Below are positions 8,302 through 15,878 of a DNA stretch of 64,000 nt, piece by piece. The stretch lies in NCBI RefSeq assembly GCF_900177295.1, contig NZ_FWZX01000031.1, forward strand, positions 1-64,000, given 5' to 3'. The translations under genes were made by a program, and so were the position numbers. Under the pieces are notes generated by a model. It was not told the origin of the DNA. It made no database searches and saw only the letters and a program-made list of their open reading frames with translations. Origin of the DNA: Tistlia consotensis USBA 355 (lineage in GTDB: Bacteria; Pseudomonadota; Alphaproteobacteria; Kiloniellales; DSM-21159). Each line of letters starts with the position of its first letter. The first letter of the stretch is position 1.

Positions 8302-9513
8302 CTAGGCCGGCAGCGCGCGCAGTGCCGTCGCCAGCCGCCGCACCCCCTCGGCCAGCCGCGCCTCGTCGTTGAGCGTGAAGTTCAGGCGGATCGCGCGGCG
8401 GTCGCGGCCCTCGGGGTCGAAGACGCTGCCCGGGGTGACGCAGACCCTGGCCTCCAGGGCCGCGGCCAGCAGGCGGTCGGTGTCGAGGGCCGGGTCCCTG
8501 GCGACCGCCCAGACGAACATGCCGCCGACCGGGACCTCCCAGTCGAACCAGTCCGCGAGCTGCCCGGCCAGCGCCGCGCAGAGCGCGTCGCGGCGCCGCC
8601 GGTAGGTCTCCAGGATGCCGGGCAGGACCTTGCGGTCGAGGCCGCTGTCCAGGGCGTCGAGGGCGATGCGCTGGCCGAGGCCGCTGCTCGCCAGGTCCGA
8701 GCCCTGCTTGGCCAGGGTCAGGGCGCGGATCATCCCGGGCGCGGCGATCACCCAGCCGATGCGCAGGCCCGGGGCGATCTCCTTCGACAGCGTGCCGAGG
8801 TAGAGGACCGGGCCGTCGTAGGGCGCTTCGCCCGGCACCGCGGCCAGCTCGATCATGCGCGGCAGCGGCTCGCCGTCGTAGTGCAGCGCGCCGTAGGGAT
8901 CGTCCTCGACCAGCCAGGTGCCGGTTGTCTCGGCGGCGGCGACCAGGGCGCGCCGCGTCCCGGTGCCGACCAGGCGGCCGGTCGGGTTCGAGAAGTTCGG
9001 CACGCAGTAGGCGAACTGCGCGCCGGCCAGGGCGCCCTCGGCATCGAAGTCGTTGCGGTCCGGGCGGAACGGCCGGTAGCGCGGCGCGCGCGGCCGCCAG
9101 GCGTCGAGCGCGCCCAGATAGGTCGGCGCCTGCGCAGCGACCAGCCCGCCGGGATCGAGCAGCACCTTGCCAAGCAGGTCCAGGCCCTGCATGCCGCCGG
9201 AGACGATCAGCACGTTGTCCCGGGTCAGCCGCAGCCGCTCGCTCGCGTAGCGCTCGGCGATGCGGTCGCGCAGCGCCGGCAGACCCTCGATCGGCGGGTA
9301 GGCGAGGGCGTCGCCCGGATGCTCGGCCACGGCCCGGCCGGCCAGTTCCGCCAGCTCGGCGACCGGGAAGGTCGCCGGCTCGGGCAGGCCGCCGGCCAGG
9401 TTGATCAGGTCCGGGATCTGCCCGGCCGCCAGGAACAGCCGGGTGATCTCGTTGGTCTCGCCGAGCCAGCGCGCGAAGCCGCGGCGCGCGGGACGGGACG
9501 GGGAGGCGGACAT
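8302..9513 (-). CDS. PLP-dependent aminotransferase, class I/II
   Basis: A 403-residue fold-type I aminotransferase of the 2-aminoadipate/MocR-domain type without the DNA-binding part. Motifs are INLAGGLPEPATFP at the start, YPPIEGLPALRDRIAERY, NFSNPTGR, VEDDPYG and LGTLSKEIAPGLRIGW, where the lysine should carry PLP. The 2-oxoacid partner and amino donor cannot be read from sequence. Candidates are 2-aminoadipate, aromatic or branched-chain transamination. It stands alone, flanked by gene-free stretches on both sides (243 and 348 bases). Confidence 0.85.
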   Translation of the reverse strand: MSASPSRPARRGFARWLGETNEITRLFLAAGQIPDLINLAGGLPEPATFPVAELAELAGRAVAEHPGDALAYPPIEGLPALRDRIAERYASERLRLTRDNVLIVSGGMQGLDLLGKVLLDPGGLVAAQAPTYLGALDAWRPRAPRYRPFRPDRNDFDAEGALAGAQFAYCVPNFSNPTGRLVGTGTRRALVAAAETTGTWLVEDDPYGALHYDGEPLPRMIELAAVPGEAPYDGPVLYLGTLSKEIAPGLRIGWVIAAPGMIRALTLAKQGSDLASSGLGQRIALDALDSGLDRKVLPGILETYRRRRDALCAALAGQLADWFDWEVPVGGMFVWAVARDPALDTDRLLAAALEARVCVTPGSVFDPEGRDRRAIRLNFTLNDEARLAEGVRRLATALRALPA

Positions 9514-9618
9514 GGGCAGGCTCTCGTGGCAGCCGGGGCTGGCCCCTTAGAGCCGGGAGCGGCGGGCCGAGGCAAGCGTCCTCCTCGCGACGGTGCCGTG
9601 GGATGCACTCACAAGCCC

Positions 9619-9795
9619 GTCATCCCGGGCGCTAGGCGAGCCTGAAAGCCTTGAAAAGGCTTTCGGTTTGCGAGCCTTGCGACCCGGGATCCAGGGCCAC
9701 GTGCTCCGACGAGCGGGCCTCTGGCCCCTGGGTCCCGGATAGCTCGCTTTGCCTACGAAATCAAAGATTTCGGGCAAAGCGGCTTCCGGGATGAC
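9619..9795 (+). repeat. Composite palindromic repeat, copy 1
   Basis: This 177-base element runs from GTCATCCCGGG to CCGGGATGAC. It contains three nested hairpins: one around GCTAGGCGAGCC/GAAAGCC, a central one around GGGATCCAGGGCC/GGCCCCTGGGTCCC, and one around CTTTGCC/GGGCAAAG. Two further copies are at 12218 and 12803. It fills most of the 348-base gap 9514-9861, where I see no gene. Its perfect ends and modular hairpins suggest a dispersed chromosomal repeat rather than a terminator. Confidence 0.8.
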
Positions 9796-9861
9796 GGATT
9801 GGGGCGGCGGGCCCTGGCGCGGAAGCGGGGACAAGGAAAGAAGGGCCGCACTCGCCCGGCC

Positions 9862-10203
9862 TCACGGCAGGGCGGCGGCGTGCAGCCGCGCCCGCCAGAG
9901 CGCCTGCCGCTTCTTCAGCTCGTCCGGGCGGTTGAGCTCGGGGAAGTCCTCCCTCAGGCGCTCCAGCTCCTCGAAGCGGAACTCGCGCTCGCCGTGGAGC
10001 GTCCAGGCCGCCTGGAGCGCCCGGTGCGGGCTGCTGCCCTGGCGCAGCGCGAACCACAGGCCGTTCCGCTGCGTGTCCAGGTGCCGGCTGCGCCCGACCC
10101 AGGCCTCGCCCGTGGCGGTGCAGAGCACCGCATAGACGCCGTGCGCCGGCTTGCGTTCCTTATAGGCGGCGATCGCCGCCTTCCGAAACTCCCGGTCGGT
10201 CAT
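9862..10203 (-). CDS. GIY-YIG nuclease family protein
   Basis: A 113-residue protein. The GIY-YIG signature is present in a relaxed form: GVYAVLC, then GEAWVGRSRHLD about ten residues later, with the conserved Arg of the family in GRSRHL. A nuclease role is plausible but not shown; many such small chromosomal proteins have no known job. The start at 10203 was chosen because GGAGAGGG lies just upstream and the motif comes 22 residues in, whereas the longer frame runs through the gap before leuA. It lies 66 bases from repeat copy 1. Confidence 0.75.
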   Translation of the reverse strand: MTDREFRKAAIAAYKERKPAHGVYAVLCTATGEAWVGRSRHLDTQRNGLWFALRQGSSPHRALQAAWTLHGEREFRFEELERLREDFPELNRPDELKKRQALWRARLHAAALP

Positions 10204-10375
10204 GGTCCCTCTCCAATTGTGCCCGGGTGATATAGAGGAAAATATTATCCGGGTAAAGATGGAAGAGGGCGGCCACCACGGCCCGCATCGCTGCGGCCTG
10301 GGTCGAGGGTGACGTCCCCCGTGCCCCGACAGATTCCTGCTGCGCCCCGCCGCCATCCGCGCTACACGACTCCCC

Positions 10376-10459
10376 ATGGCTTCCTTCGCGACCCTCTCCC
10401 TGCTTCCCGCGCGCCTCTTCGGCGCCGCGCTGCGACTTACCGGCGGCCGCCGGGACTGA
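10376..10459 (+). CDS. Candidate leucine-rich leader peptide of leuA
   Basis: A 27-codon frame, ATG to TGA, 70 bases before leuA, reading MASFATLSLLPARLFGAALR and then LTGGRRD. Six of 27 residues are Leu, and two of them use CTT, a codon scarce in the neighbouring GC-rich genes. Leucine leader peptides that control leuA by attenuation are known or predicted in several proteobacteria. The frame overlaps the alternative RNA stems described for 10447-10494. Against it, I see no good Shine-Dalgarno sequence before the ATG and the leucines are spread rather than clustered. Confidence 0.4.
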   Translation: MASFATLSLLPARLFGAALRLTGGRRD

Positions 10460-10494
10460 CGGCTGCCCGGCGGCGGCAGGTTTGCCGTGCCGCC
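10447..10494 (+). promoter_or_regulatory. Candidate leuA attenuator hairpins
   Basis: Two mutually exclusive stems can be drawn. One pairs CCGCCGGG (10447-10454) with CCCGGCGG (10466-10473). The other pairs GGCGGCGGCA (10469-10478) with TGCC (10483-10486) and GCCGCC (10489-10494), leaving a 2-base bulge. The first stem uses the end of the leader frame and the left arm of the second stem, the layout expected of anti-terminator and terminator. A run of C, not T, follows the second stem, so it may not act as an intrinsic terminator. The rest of the gap 10204-10529 shows no other feature. Confidence 0.4.
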
Positions 10495-10529
10495 CCCCCG
10501 CAGAACAGCAGTGAAGAGGCGCAAGAGAG

Positions 10530-12200
10530 ATGCTGCGCGATCCCTCCGTCAAGTACCGCCCGTTCCCGACCGTCGACCTGCCCGACCGGCAGTGGCCCTC
10601 GAAGGCCATCGCGGCGGCACCGCGCTGGCTCTCGACCGACCTGCGCGACGGCAACCAGGCCCTGATCGACCCGATGGACCGGGACAAGAAGCAGCGCTTC
10701 TTCGACCTGCTGGTCCGCTGCGGCTTCAAGGAGATCGAGGTCGGCTTCCCCTCGGCCGGGGCGACCGAGTTCGACTTCATCCGCGGCCTGGTCGATTCGG
10801 GCGGCATCCCCGAGGACGTCGTCGTCCAGGTGCTGACCCAGTCGCGCCGCGACCTGATCGAGCGCTCCTTCGAGAGCCTGGAGGGCGCCCGCACGGCGGT
10901 CGTCCACCTCTACAACGCGATCTCGCCGGCCTGGCGGCGCATCGTCTTCGGCCTCGACCGGGCCGGCATCAAGGAGATCGCCGTCGCCGGCGTCTCGATC
11001 CTGCGCGAGCAGGCCGAGAAGCGGCCGGGCACCGACTGGCGCTTCGAGTACAGCCCCGAGACCTTCTCGACCGCCGAGCTCGACTTCAGCCTGGAGGTCT
11101 CGGAGGCCGTGCTCGACGTGCTGGAGCCGACGCCGGAGCGGCCGGTGATCCTCAACCTGCCGGCGACGGTCGAGGCGGCGACGCCGAACGTCTATGCCGA
11201 CCAGATCGAGTGGTTCTGCCGCCACGTCTCGCGGCGCGACAGCGTCGTCGTCTCGGTGCATCCGCACAACGACCGGGGCACCGGCGTCGCGGCGGCCGAG
11301 CTGGCGGTCATGGCCGGCGCCGACCGGGTCGAGGGCTGCCTGTTCGGCAACGGCGAGCGCACCGGCAACGTCGACCTGGTGACCCTGGCGCTCAACCTCT
11401 ACAGCCAGGGCGTCGACCCGGGCCTGGACTTCTCGGACATCCGGTCCGTGGTCGGGACCGTCGAGTACTGCAACCAGCTGCCGGTGCATCCGCGCCACCC
11501 CTATGCCGGCGAGCTGGTCTTCACCGCCTTCTCGGGCAGCCACCAGGACGCCATCCGGAAGGGCTTCGCGGCCCAGGCGCAGCGCAACGACGAGTTCTGG
11601 GACGTGCCCTACCTGCCGATCGACCCGGCCGACCTCGGCTGCAGCTACGAGGCGGTGATCCGGGTCAACTCGCAGTCCGGCAAGGGCGGCGTCGCCTGGG
11701 TGCTGGAGCAGGACCGGGGCCTGAAGCTGCCGAAGCGCCTGCAGGCCGACTTCAGCCGCCACGTCCAGGCGCTGGCCGACGCCTCGAGCCGCGAGCTGGC
11801 CTCGGCCGACATCTGGGGCTGCTTCGAGCGTGCCTACCACCTGGCCGGCGAGCCGCCGTTCCGCCTGATCGACTACAACGAGGGCGTGGCGGCCGGCGGC
11901 GGCCGGCAGTTCGCCGGGCGCATCCTGCTCGACGGCGAGGAGCGCTCCGTCAGCGGCCGCGGCAACGGCCTGCTGTCGAGCGTGCTGGCGGCGCTGCGCG
12001 AGAGCTGCGGCGTCGCGCTGGAGATCGCCGACTACCAGGAGCACGCCCTGGGCCAGGGCAGCGAGGTCCAGGCCGCGGCCTATGTCGAGTGCACCACAGC
12101 CGACGGCCGCACGGTCTTCGGCGTCGGCATCGACAGCGACGTCGCGACCGCCTCGGTCAAGGCGCTGCTCAGTGCCGCGACCTCGGAACGGGCGGGGTAG
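10530..12200 (+). CDS. leuA: 2-isopropylmalate synthase
   Basis: A 556-residue synthase that joins acetyl-CoA and 2-oxoisovalerate in the first committed step of leucine synthesis. The length and N-terminus ([17 protein letters not shown]) match the long LeuA class found in actinobacteria and many alphaproteobacteria. The catalytic TIM barrel has [15 protein letters not shown], where Arg-Asp-Gly binds metal and substrate. [12 protein letters not shown] and [12 protein letters not shown] provide the remaining metal ligands. The C-terminal part (from about residue 430) is the LeuA allosteric domain, so leucine feedback is expected. The start is ATG 10530 after AGAGAG. A candidate leader peptide and attenuator lie upstream. 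Confidence 0.95.
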   Translation: MLRDPSVKYRPFPTVDLPDRQWPSKAIAAAPRWLSTDLRDGNQALIDPMDRDKKQRFFDLLVRCGFKEIEVGFPSAGATEFDFIRGLVDSGGIPEDVVVQVLTQSRRDLIERSFESLEGARTAVVHLYNAISPAWRRIVFGLDRAGIKEIAVAGVSILREQAEKRPGTDWRFEYSPETFSTAELDFSLEVSEAVLDVLEPTPERPVILNLPATVEAATPNVYADQIEWFCRHVSRRDSVVVSVHPHNDRGTGVAAAELAVMAGADRVEGCLFGNGERTGNVDLVTLALNLYSQGVDPGLDFSDIRSVVGTVEYCNQLPVHPRHPYAGELVFTAFSGSHQDAIRKGFAAQAQRNDEFWDVPYLPIDPADLGCSYEAVIRVNSQSGKGGVAWVLEQDRGLKLPKRLQADFSRHVQALADASSRELASADIWGCFERAYHLAGEPPFRLIDYNEGVAAGGGRQFAGRILLDGEERSVSGRGNGLLSSVLAALRESCGVALEIADYQEHALGQGSEVQAAAYVECTTADGRTVFGVGIDSDVATASVKALLSAATSERAG

Positions 12201-12217
12201 GGGCGACCCGCTTCCCC

Positions 12218-12387
12218 GTCATCCCGGACAGCTCGCTTTGCCCAGCAGCTTCGCTGCCGTCGGCAAAGCGAGCTGTCCGGGATCCAGGGGCCGAGGAGCC
12301 GGAGCGGTGGGGCCCTGGATCCCGGGTCGCGAGGCTCGCAAGCCGAAAGCCCGAGGGCTTTCGGGCTCGCCTAGCGCCCGGGATGAC
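12218..12387 (-). repeat. Composite palindromic repeat, copy 2 (inverted)
   Basis: This 170-base copy lies in the opposite orientation to copies 1 and 3. Read on the minus strand it starts GTCATCCCGGGCGCTAGG, passes the GAAAGCC/GGCTTTC hairpin and the GGATCCAGGGCC/GGCCCCTGGATCC hairpin, and ends with a CTTTGCC/GGCAAAG hairpin and CCGGGATGAC. Here the last hairpin is especially long, since AGCTCGCTTTGCC pairs with GGCAAAGCGAGCT. It starts 17 bases after the leuA stop, so it may also act as a 3' end structure for leuA mRNA. Confidence 0.8.
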
Positions 12388-12450
12388 GGAAGAGAGAAAG
12401 CGCTGCGCACTTGGTGTGAAGGCGGGTCGCCGCCGTGGCATCATCGCCGG

Positions 12451-12741
12451 ATGCGCCAGCCCTGCGTCTACATCCTCGCCAGCGGTCGCAACGGCACGCT
12501 CTACATCGGGGTGACCAGCGACATCGTCGCTCGGGCCTGGCAGCACCGGAGCGGCGTCGTCGAAGGCTTCACCGACCGCTACGCTGTGCACCGGCTGGTC
12601 CACGTCGAGTTCTTCGGGACGATGGAGGAGGCCATCCTGCGTGAGAAGAAGCTCAAGCGCTGGCGGCGCGCCTGGAAGCTTGCGCTGATCGAGGAAGGCA
12701 ATCCGCAGTGGCGCGACCTCTACGAGGACCTGCAGCGCTGA
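12451..12741 (+). CDS. GIY-YIG nuclease family protein
   Basis: A 96-residue single-domain GIY-YIG protein of the common small bacterial type. The signature is CVYILAS, then GTLYIGVTSDIVARAWQH, with the family's Arg-x3-His. The later EAILREKKLKRWRRAWKLAL and the ending NPQWRDLYEDL are typical of the clade. DNA cutting or repair is possible but unproven for this clade. It sits between repeat copies 2 and 3, 64 and 62 bases away. An upstream in-frame GTG (12436) could add 5 residues. Confidence 0.85.
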   Translation: MRQPCVYILASGRNGTLYIGVTSDIVARAWQHRSGVVEGFTDRYAVHRLVHVEFFGTMEEAILREKKLKRWRRAWKLALIEEGNPQWRDLYEDLQR

Positions 12742-12802
12742 ATGGGCCTGCGAAGGCCCGAGGTCGACGATTCCCCCGCACGCCATGGCACTCGTTCAGG
12801 TC

Positions 12803-12976
12803 GTCATCCCGGACGCTAGGCGAGCCCGAAAGCCCGGGGGCTTTCGGGTGGCGAGCCTTGCGATCCGGGATCCAGGGCCGCTTGCCGAGAGGTTGCGGCC
12901 CTTGGCCCCTGGATCCCGGACAGCGCGCTTTGCCGACGGCATCGAAGATGCCGGGCAAAGCGGCTTCCGGGATGAC
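12803..12976 (+). repeat. Composite palindromic repeat, copy 3
   Basis: A 174-base copy in the same orientation as copy 1. GTCATCCCGGACGCTAGG is followed by a GAAAGCCC/GGGCTTTC hairpin, GGATCCAGGGCC/GGCCCCTGGATCC, and CTTTGCC/GGGCAAAG, ending CCGGGATGAC. Together with copy 2 it brackets the 96-residue GIY-YIG gene in inverted orientation. It occupies most of the 256-base gap before the AraC-type regulator. Confidence 0.8.
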
Positions 12977-12997
12977 GGGAAGAGGGCCCTCCGGCGC

Positions 12998-14083
12998 TCA
13001 GCCCGAGGCCAGCTCGCCGCGGTCGAGCTGCAGGCGGCCGAAGCGGCTGCGGTAGTCGGCCGGGGTCATGCCGGTGTGGCGCTTGAACAGGGCGCGGAAG
13101 TAGGCGAGGTCGTCGTAGCCGACCTGGCTGCTGACCGCCTGGATCGAGGTCGCGCCCTGCTCCAGCAGCTCGCGGGCGGCGGCGACGCGCAGCGCCTGGC
13201 CGTAGGCGCCGGGCAGCTGGCCGGTCGCCGCCTTGAAGCGGCGGATGAAGGTGCGCGGCGCCAGGCCGACCCGCTCGGCCAGGACCTGGGTCGAGAGCTC
13301 GCGGTCGTAGTGCTGCTGCAGGTACTCCTCGGCGGCGCGGATGCGGGCGTCGCCGTGCGGACGCGACAGCGGCAGCACGGCATAGCCGGACTGGCGGCTG
13401 CGCGGCATCGAGACCAGCAGGGAGCGGGCGCACTGCAGGGCGATCTCGTGGCCGCAGATCCGCTCGACCAGGTAGAGGCTGAGGTCGATCGCCGAGTAGA
13501 CGCCGCCGCCGCAGAGGATCCGCCCGTCCTCGGTGACGAACTCCTCGGGGCACCAGGCGACCGCGGGATAGCGCTGGCGCAGCTCCTCGGCGACCGCCCA
13601 GTGGGTCGTCGCGCGCCGGCCGTCGAGCAGCCCGCTCTCGGCCAGGAAGGTGACGCCGGTGCAGATGCCGAGGATCCAGGCGCCACGCGCGTGATGCGTG
13701 CGCAGCCAGGGCAGCAGGGCGGCGTGACGCGCCAGCTGGGCGTCGAGGTCGAGGCCGGAGGCGGCGACGATGACGATGTCGCTGCGCCGGACCTCCTCGA
13801 GGGCGAGGCTCGGGGTCAGCGCCAGGGCGCAGGCGCTGGGCACGCTGGCGCCGTCGAGCGAGGCGCTGCGCACCCGGAAGCGCGGCTCGGCCGCGTCGCC
13901 CTGCAGCTGGTTCCACAGCAGGCCGGCGGAATGGAAGACCTCGATCGGCCCGATCGCGGTCGAGGCGTAGCCGCCCTCGAGCAGCACCACCGTGACCTCG
14001 AGCGGCGCGCCGTCGGATCCGGCGGGCGGGAAGACGCGGGGCGCGCAGCCGCTCCCCTGGGCGAAGTCGAGCTTTCTGGCCAT
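12998..14083 (-). CDS. GlxA family transcriptional regulator (DJ-1/PfpI + AraC HTH)
   Basis: A 361-residue two-domain regulator. The N-terminal DJ-1/PfpI-like domain (about 25-200) has the nucleophile-elbow-like GICTGVTFLAESGLL. The C-terminal AraC/XylS domain (about 250-350) has the two helix-turn-helix units, seen in LSTQVLAERVGLAPRTFIRRF and ISVGY-like VSSQVGYDDLAYFRALFKRHTG. Regulators of this type control, for example, carnitine, glycine betaine or amino acid use; the target here is unknown. The start is ATG 14083; a TTG two codons upstream is also possible. The nearest candidate target is the DUF4242 gene upstream on the same strand. Confidence 0.88.
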   Translation of the reverse strand: MARKLDFAQGSGCAPRVFPPAGSDGAPLEVTVVLLEGGYASTAIGPIEVFHSAGLLWNQLQGDAAEPRFRVRSASLDGASVPSACALALTPSLALEEVRRSDIVIVAASGLDLDAQLARHAALLPWLRTHHARGAWILGICTGVTFLAESGLLDGRRATTHWAVAEELRQRYPAVAWCPEEFVTEDGRILCGGGVYSAIDLSLYLVERICGHEIALQCARSLLVSMPRSRQSGYAVLPLSRPHGDARIRAAEEYLQQHYDRELSTQVLAERVGLAPRTFIRRFKAATGQLPGAYGQALRVAAARELLEQGATSIQAVSSQVGYDDLAYFRALFKRHTGMTPADYRSRFGRLQLDRGELASG

Positions 14084-14239
14084 CGGCAAGGTCCACGGTC
14101 CGGGACGAACGGGAGGCGCCGGTGCAGGCTGCTATAGCCGCCCCGGCCGGGCCCGGCCAGGCACGAGCGCGTGAGGCGCCCGTGACCGCCGGCTCCCGTC
14201 CCGCTGCCGCCGCCTGCCGGTGCGGCGGCAGCCGCCCGG

Positions 14240-14515
14240 TCAGCCCATCGCGGTCATCGGGTCGATGACGCCCTGCAGCTCGGTGACCTTGGTCGCCGGG
14301 AAGCCGCTCAGCTTGGCGTGCTCCTGGACCTCGGCCTCGCTCTCGGCCAGGTAGACGCAGAAGGTCTTGTCGTCGGCGACGAAGGACTGCACCCACTGGA
14401 CCTTGCCGTCGAGCTTGGCCAGGGCGTCGTTGGAGGTCGTGGCGGCCTGCTTGAGCTGGCCGGCGTCCAGGCTGCCGACCCCGGGAATCGCGCGTTCGAT
14501 CATGTAGCGTTTCAT
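14240..14515 (-). CDS. DUF4242 domain-containing protein
   Basis: A 91-residue small protein beginning MKRYMIERAIPGVGSLD and containing WVQSFVADDKTFCVYLAESEAEVQEHAKLSG, the pattern of the DUF4242 ferredoxin-like (alpha/beta) family. Some family members have been described as nickel- or metal-responsive, but no function is assigned here. A strong AGGAGG ribosome site lies 8 bases before ATG 14515, which settles the start. It precedes the GlxA-type regulator on the same strand with a 156-base gap, so co-transcription is uncertain. Confidence 0.75.
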   Translation of the reverse strand: MKRYMIERAIPGVGSLDAGQLKQAATTSNDALAKLDGKVQWVQSFVADDKTFCVYLAESEAEVQEHAKLSGFPATKVTELQGVIDPMTAMG

Positions 14516-14715
14516 GGCTTTCGCCTCCTGTTGTCTGGGTGACGACAAGATCGGCGAAAGCAGCGCACCGGTACAGGCGGCGGTCCTGACAGAGAAAGGG
14601 GGCTTTCGTGACAGGAGCGCAGGATCGAATCCTTGGCCGCTCCCCTCGCGAGGGACGTTGCGCGGCGCTCGCGGCAGGGCTAGACAGGCGCGCCTTTCGA
14701 CAGGACCCGCGAAGC

Positions 14716-15216
14716 ATGACGACGCTTTCCGTCCCGGCGCGATCCGGCGCTGCCTTCCGCCGGCTGGTCTGGCTGATGCCGGCCTGCTACCTGCCGCACA
14801 TCGTCGAGGAATTCGCCTCGGGCTTCCCGCACTGGGTGGTGGCGACGCTCGGCGGCGCGATGACCGAGCGCGGCTTCCTGGTCAACAACGCCGGCTTCAT
14901 GGCGCTCCTGCTCGGCCTGACGGCCTGGGCCTCCTTCAGGCCCTCGCGGCTCTCGGCCTTCCTGCTGCTGTCCTGGGCGAGCGGCAACCTGTTCTGGAAC
15001 TTCGTCTTCCACCTGTCGACGACGGCGCTCTACGACAGCTGGTCGCCGGGCCTGGCGACGGCGGTGCTGCTCTACTATCCGGTCTCGCTGCTGGTCGGGC
15101 GCGTGGCGCTCCGCGAGGGCGTGCTACGACCGGGGAGCTTCGCCGCGGCGGTCGCGATCGGCGCCGGGCTGATGCTCTTCGTCCTCTGGGCCGGCCTGCT
15201 GCACTTCCGGATCTGA
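14716..15216 (+). CDS. HXXEE domain-containing membrane protein
   Basis: A 166-residue integral membrane protein with about five hydrophobic helices. Near residue 20 it carries LPHIVEEFASGFPHW, the His-x-x-Glu-Glu motif that names the family. A second conserved piece is SGNLFWNFVFHLSTTALYDSWSPGLATA. No activity is known for the family. The start at ATG 14716 puts the first helix directly after a short basic N-terminus. It stands alone, divergent from the DUF4242 gene. Confidence 0.75.
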   Translation: MTTLSVPARSGAAFRRLVWLMPACYLPHIVEEFASGFPHWVVATLGGAMTERGFLVNNAGFMALLLGLTAWASFRPSRLSAFLLLSWASGNLFWNFVFHLSTTALYDSWSPGLATAVLLYYPVSLLVGRVALREGVLRPGSFAAAVAIGAGLMLFVLWAGLLHFRI

Positions 15217-15256
15217 GCGGCAGCAGCGCCCCGACGGCCCGCCGCCGCCGCGCGGC

Positions 15257-15757
15257 TCAGACCCGCTGGACCTGCCAGGTGCCGTCGGACTGGCGGCAGG
15301 CGGTGGCGTCCTGGGAGACCGACTTCTGGGCGGTCCGGACCGTCTCGGTGTAGGTCTTGCAGGTCCGGCCGTTGGCCGTGAAGACGCGGTGCACCGTCGT
15401 GCTGCCGCCGTTGCCGGTGCTCGGGTCGCTCCAGCTCGAGCTCTGGCCGGCACCCAGGGTGTCGAGGGCGTTGAGGTTGGTCTGGGCGTGCTTCTCGGCG
15501 TCGCTCTTGCCGAGGTAGTCGCCGAGCAGGCCGCCGGACACGCCGCCGAGGATCGTGCTGGCGGCGATCCAGGCCGGGTTGGCGCCGGCGATCGCGGCGA
15601 TGATGCCGCCGGCCGCGGCGCCGCCGAGGGCGCCGGTCTGCGAGTTCTTGCTCATGCCGGTCTCGCTCTCGACCGACTGGCAGCCGGCCAGCGGCAGGGC
15701 GCCGAGACTGGCGACGAGGGCGAGGGCGACGGCCGTCCGTGCGGGGCGTGTGGTCAT
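15257..15757 (-). CDS. Glycine-zipper outer-membrane lipoprotein, 17 kDa antigen-like
   Basis: A 166-residue protein with a signal peptide ending in the lipobox LAGC (cysteine at about 26), then TGALGGAAAGGIIAAIAG and GVSGGLLGDYLGKSD, which are glycine-zipper segments of the rickettsial 17 kDa surface antigen/SlyB type. The C-terminal part has the RT0821-like pattern CKTYTETVR...ACRQSDGTWQV with two cysteines that may form a disulfide. It is probably an outer-membrane lipoprotein of envelope maintenance. It converges on the HXXEE gene. Confidence 0.8.
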   Translation of the reverse strand: MTTRPARTAVALALVASLGALPLAGCQSVESETGMSKNSQTGALGGAAAGGIIAAIAGANPAWIAASTILGGVSGGLLGDYLGKSDAEKHAQTNLNALDTLGAGQSSSWSDPSTGNGGSTTVHRVFTANGRTCKTYTETVRTAQKSVSQDATACRQSDGTWQVQRV

Positions 15758-15878
15758 CTCGGGGGGCTCCTCAGGCGTCGTTCGGGACGGTGGCCGCGGC
15801 AGGGCGGACGCACCGCCGGGCCGTCTGGGAAACGTCCCGGGACGGCCATCCGTTCCGGGCGGGCCCGGCGGACCCGGG

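Noticed and set aside
9547-9834. Minus-strand frame of 95 codons across repeat copy 1
   Set aside because: It translates the palindromic repeat and has no ribosome site or recognisable protein pattern.
12082-12450. Upstream extension of the 96-residue GIY-YIG gene
   Set aside because: The extension reads through leuA and repeat copy 2; the domain starts right after ATG 12451.
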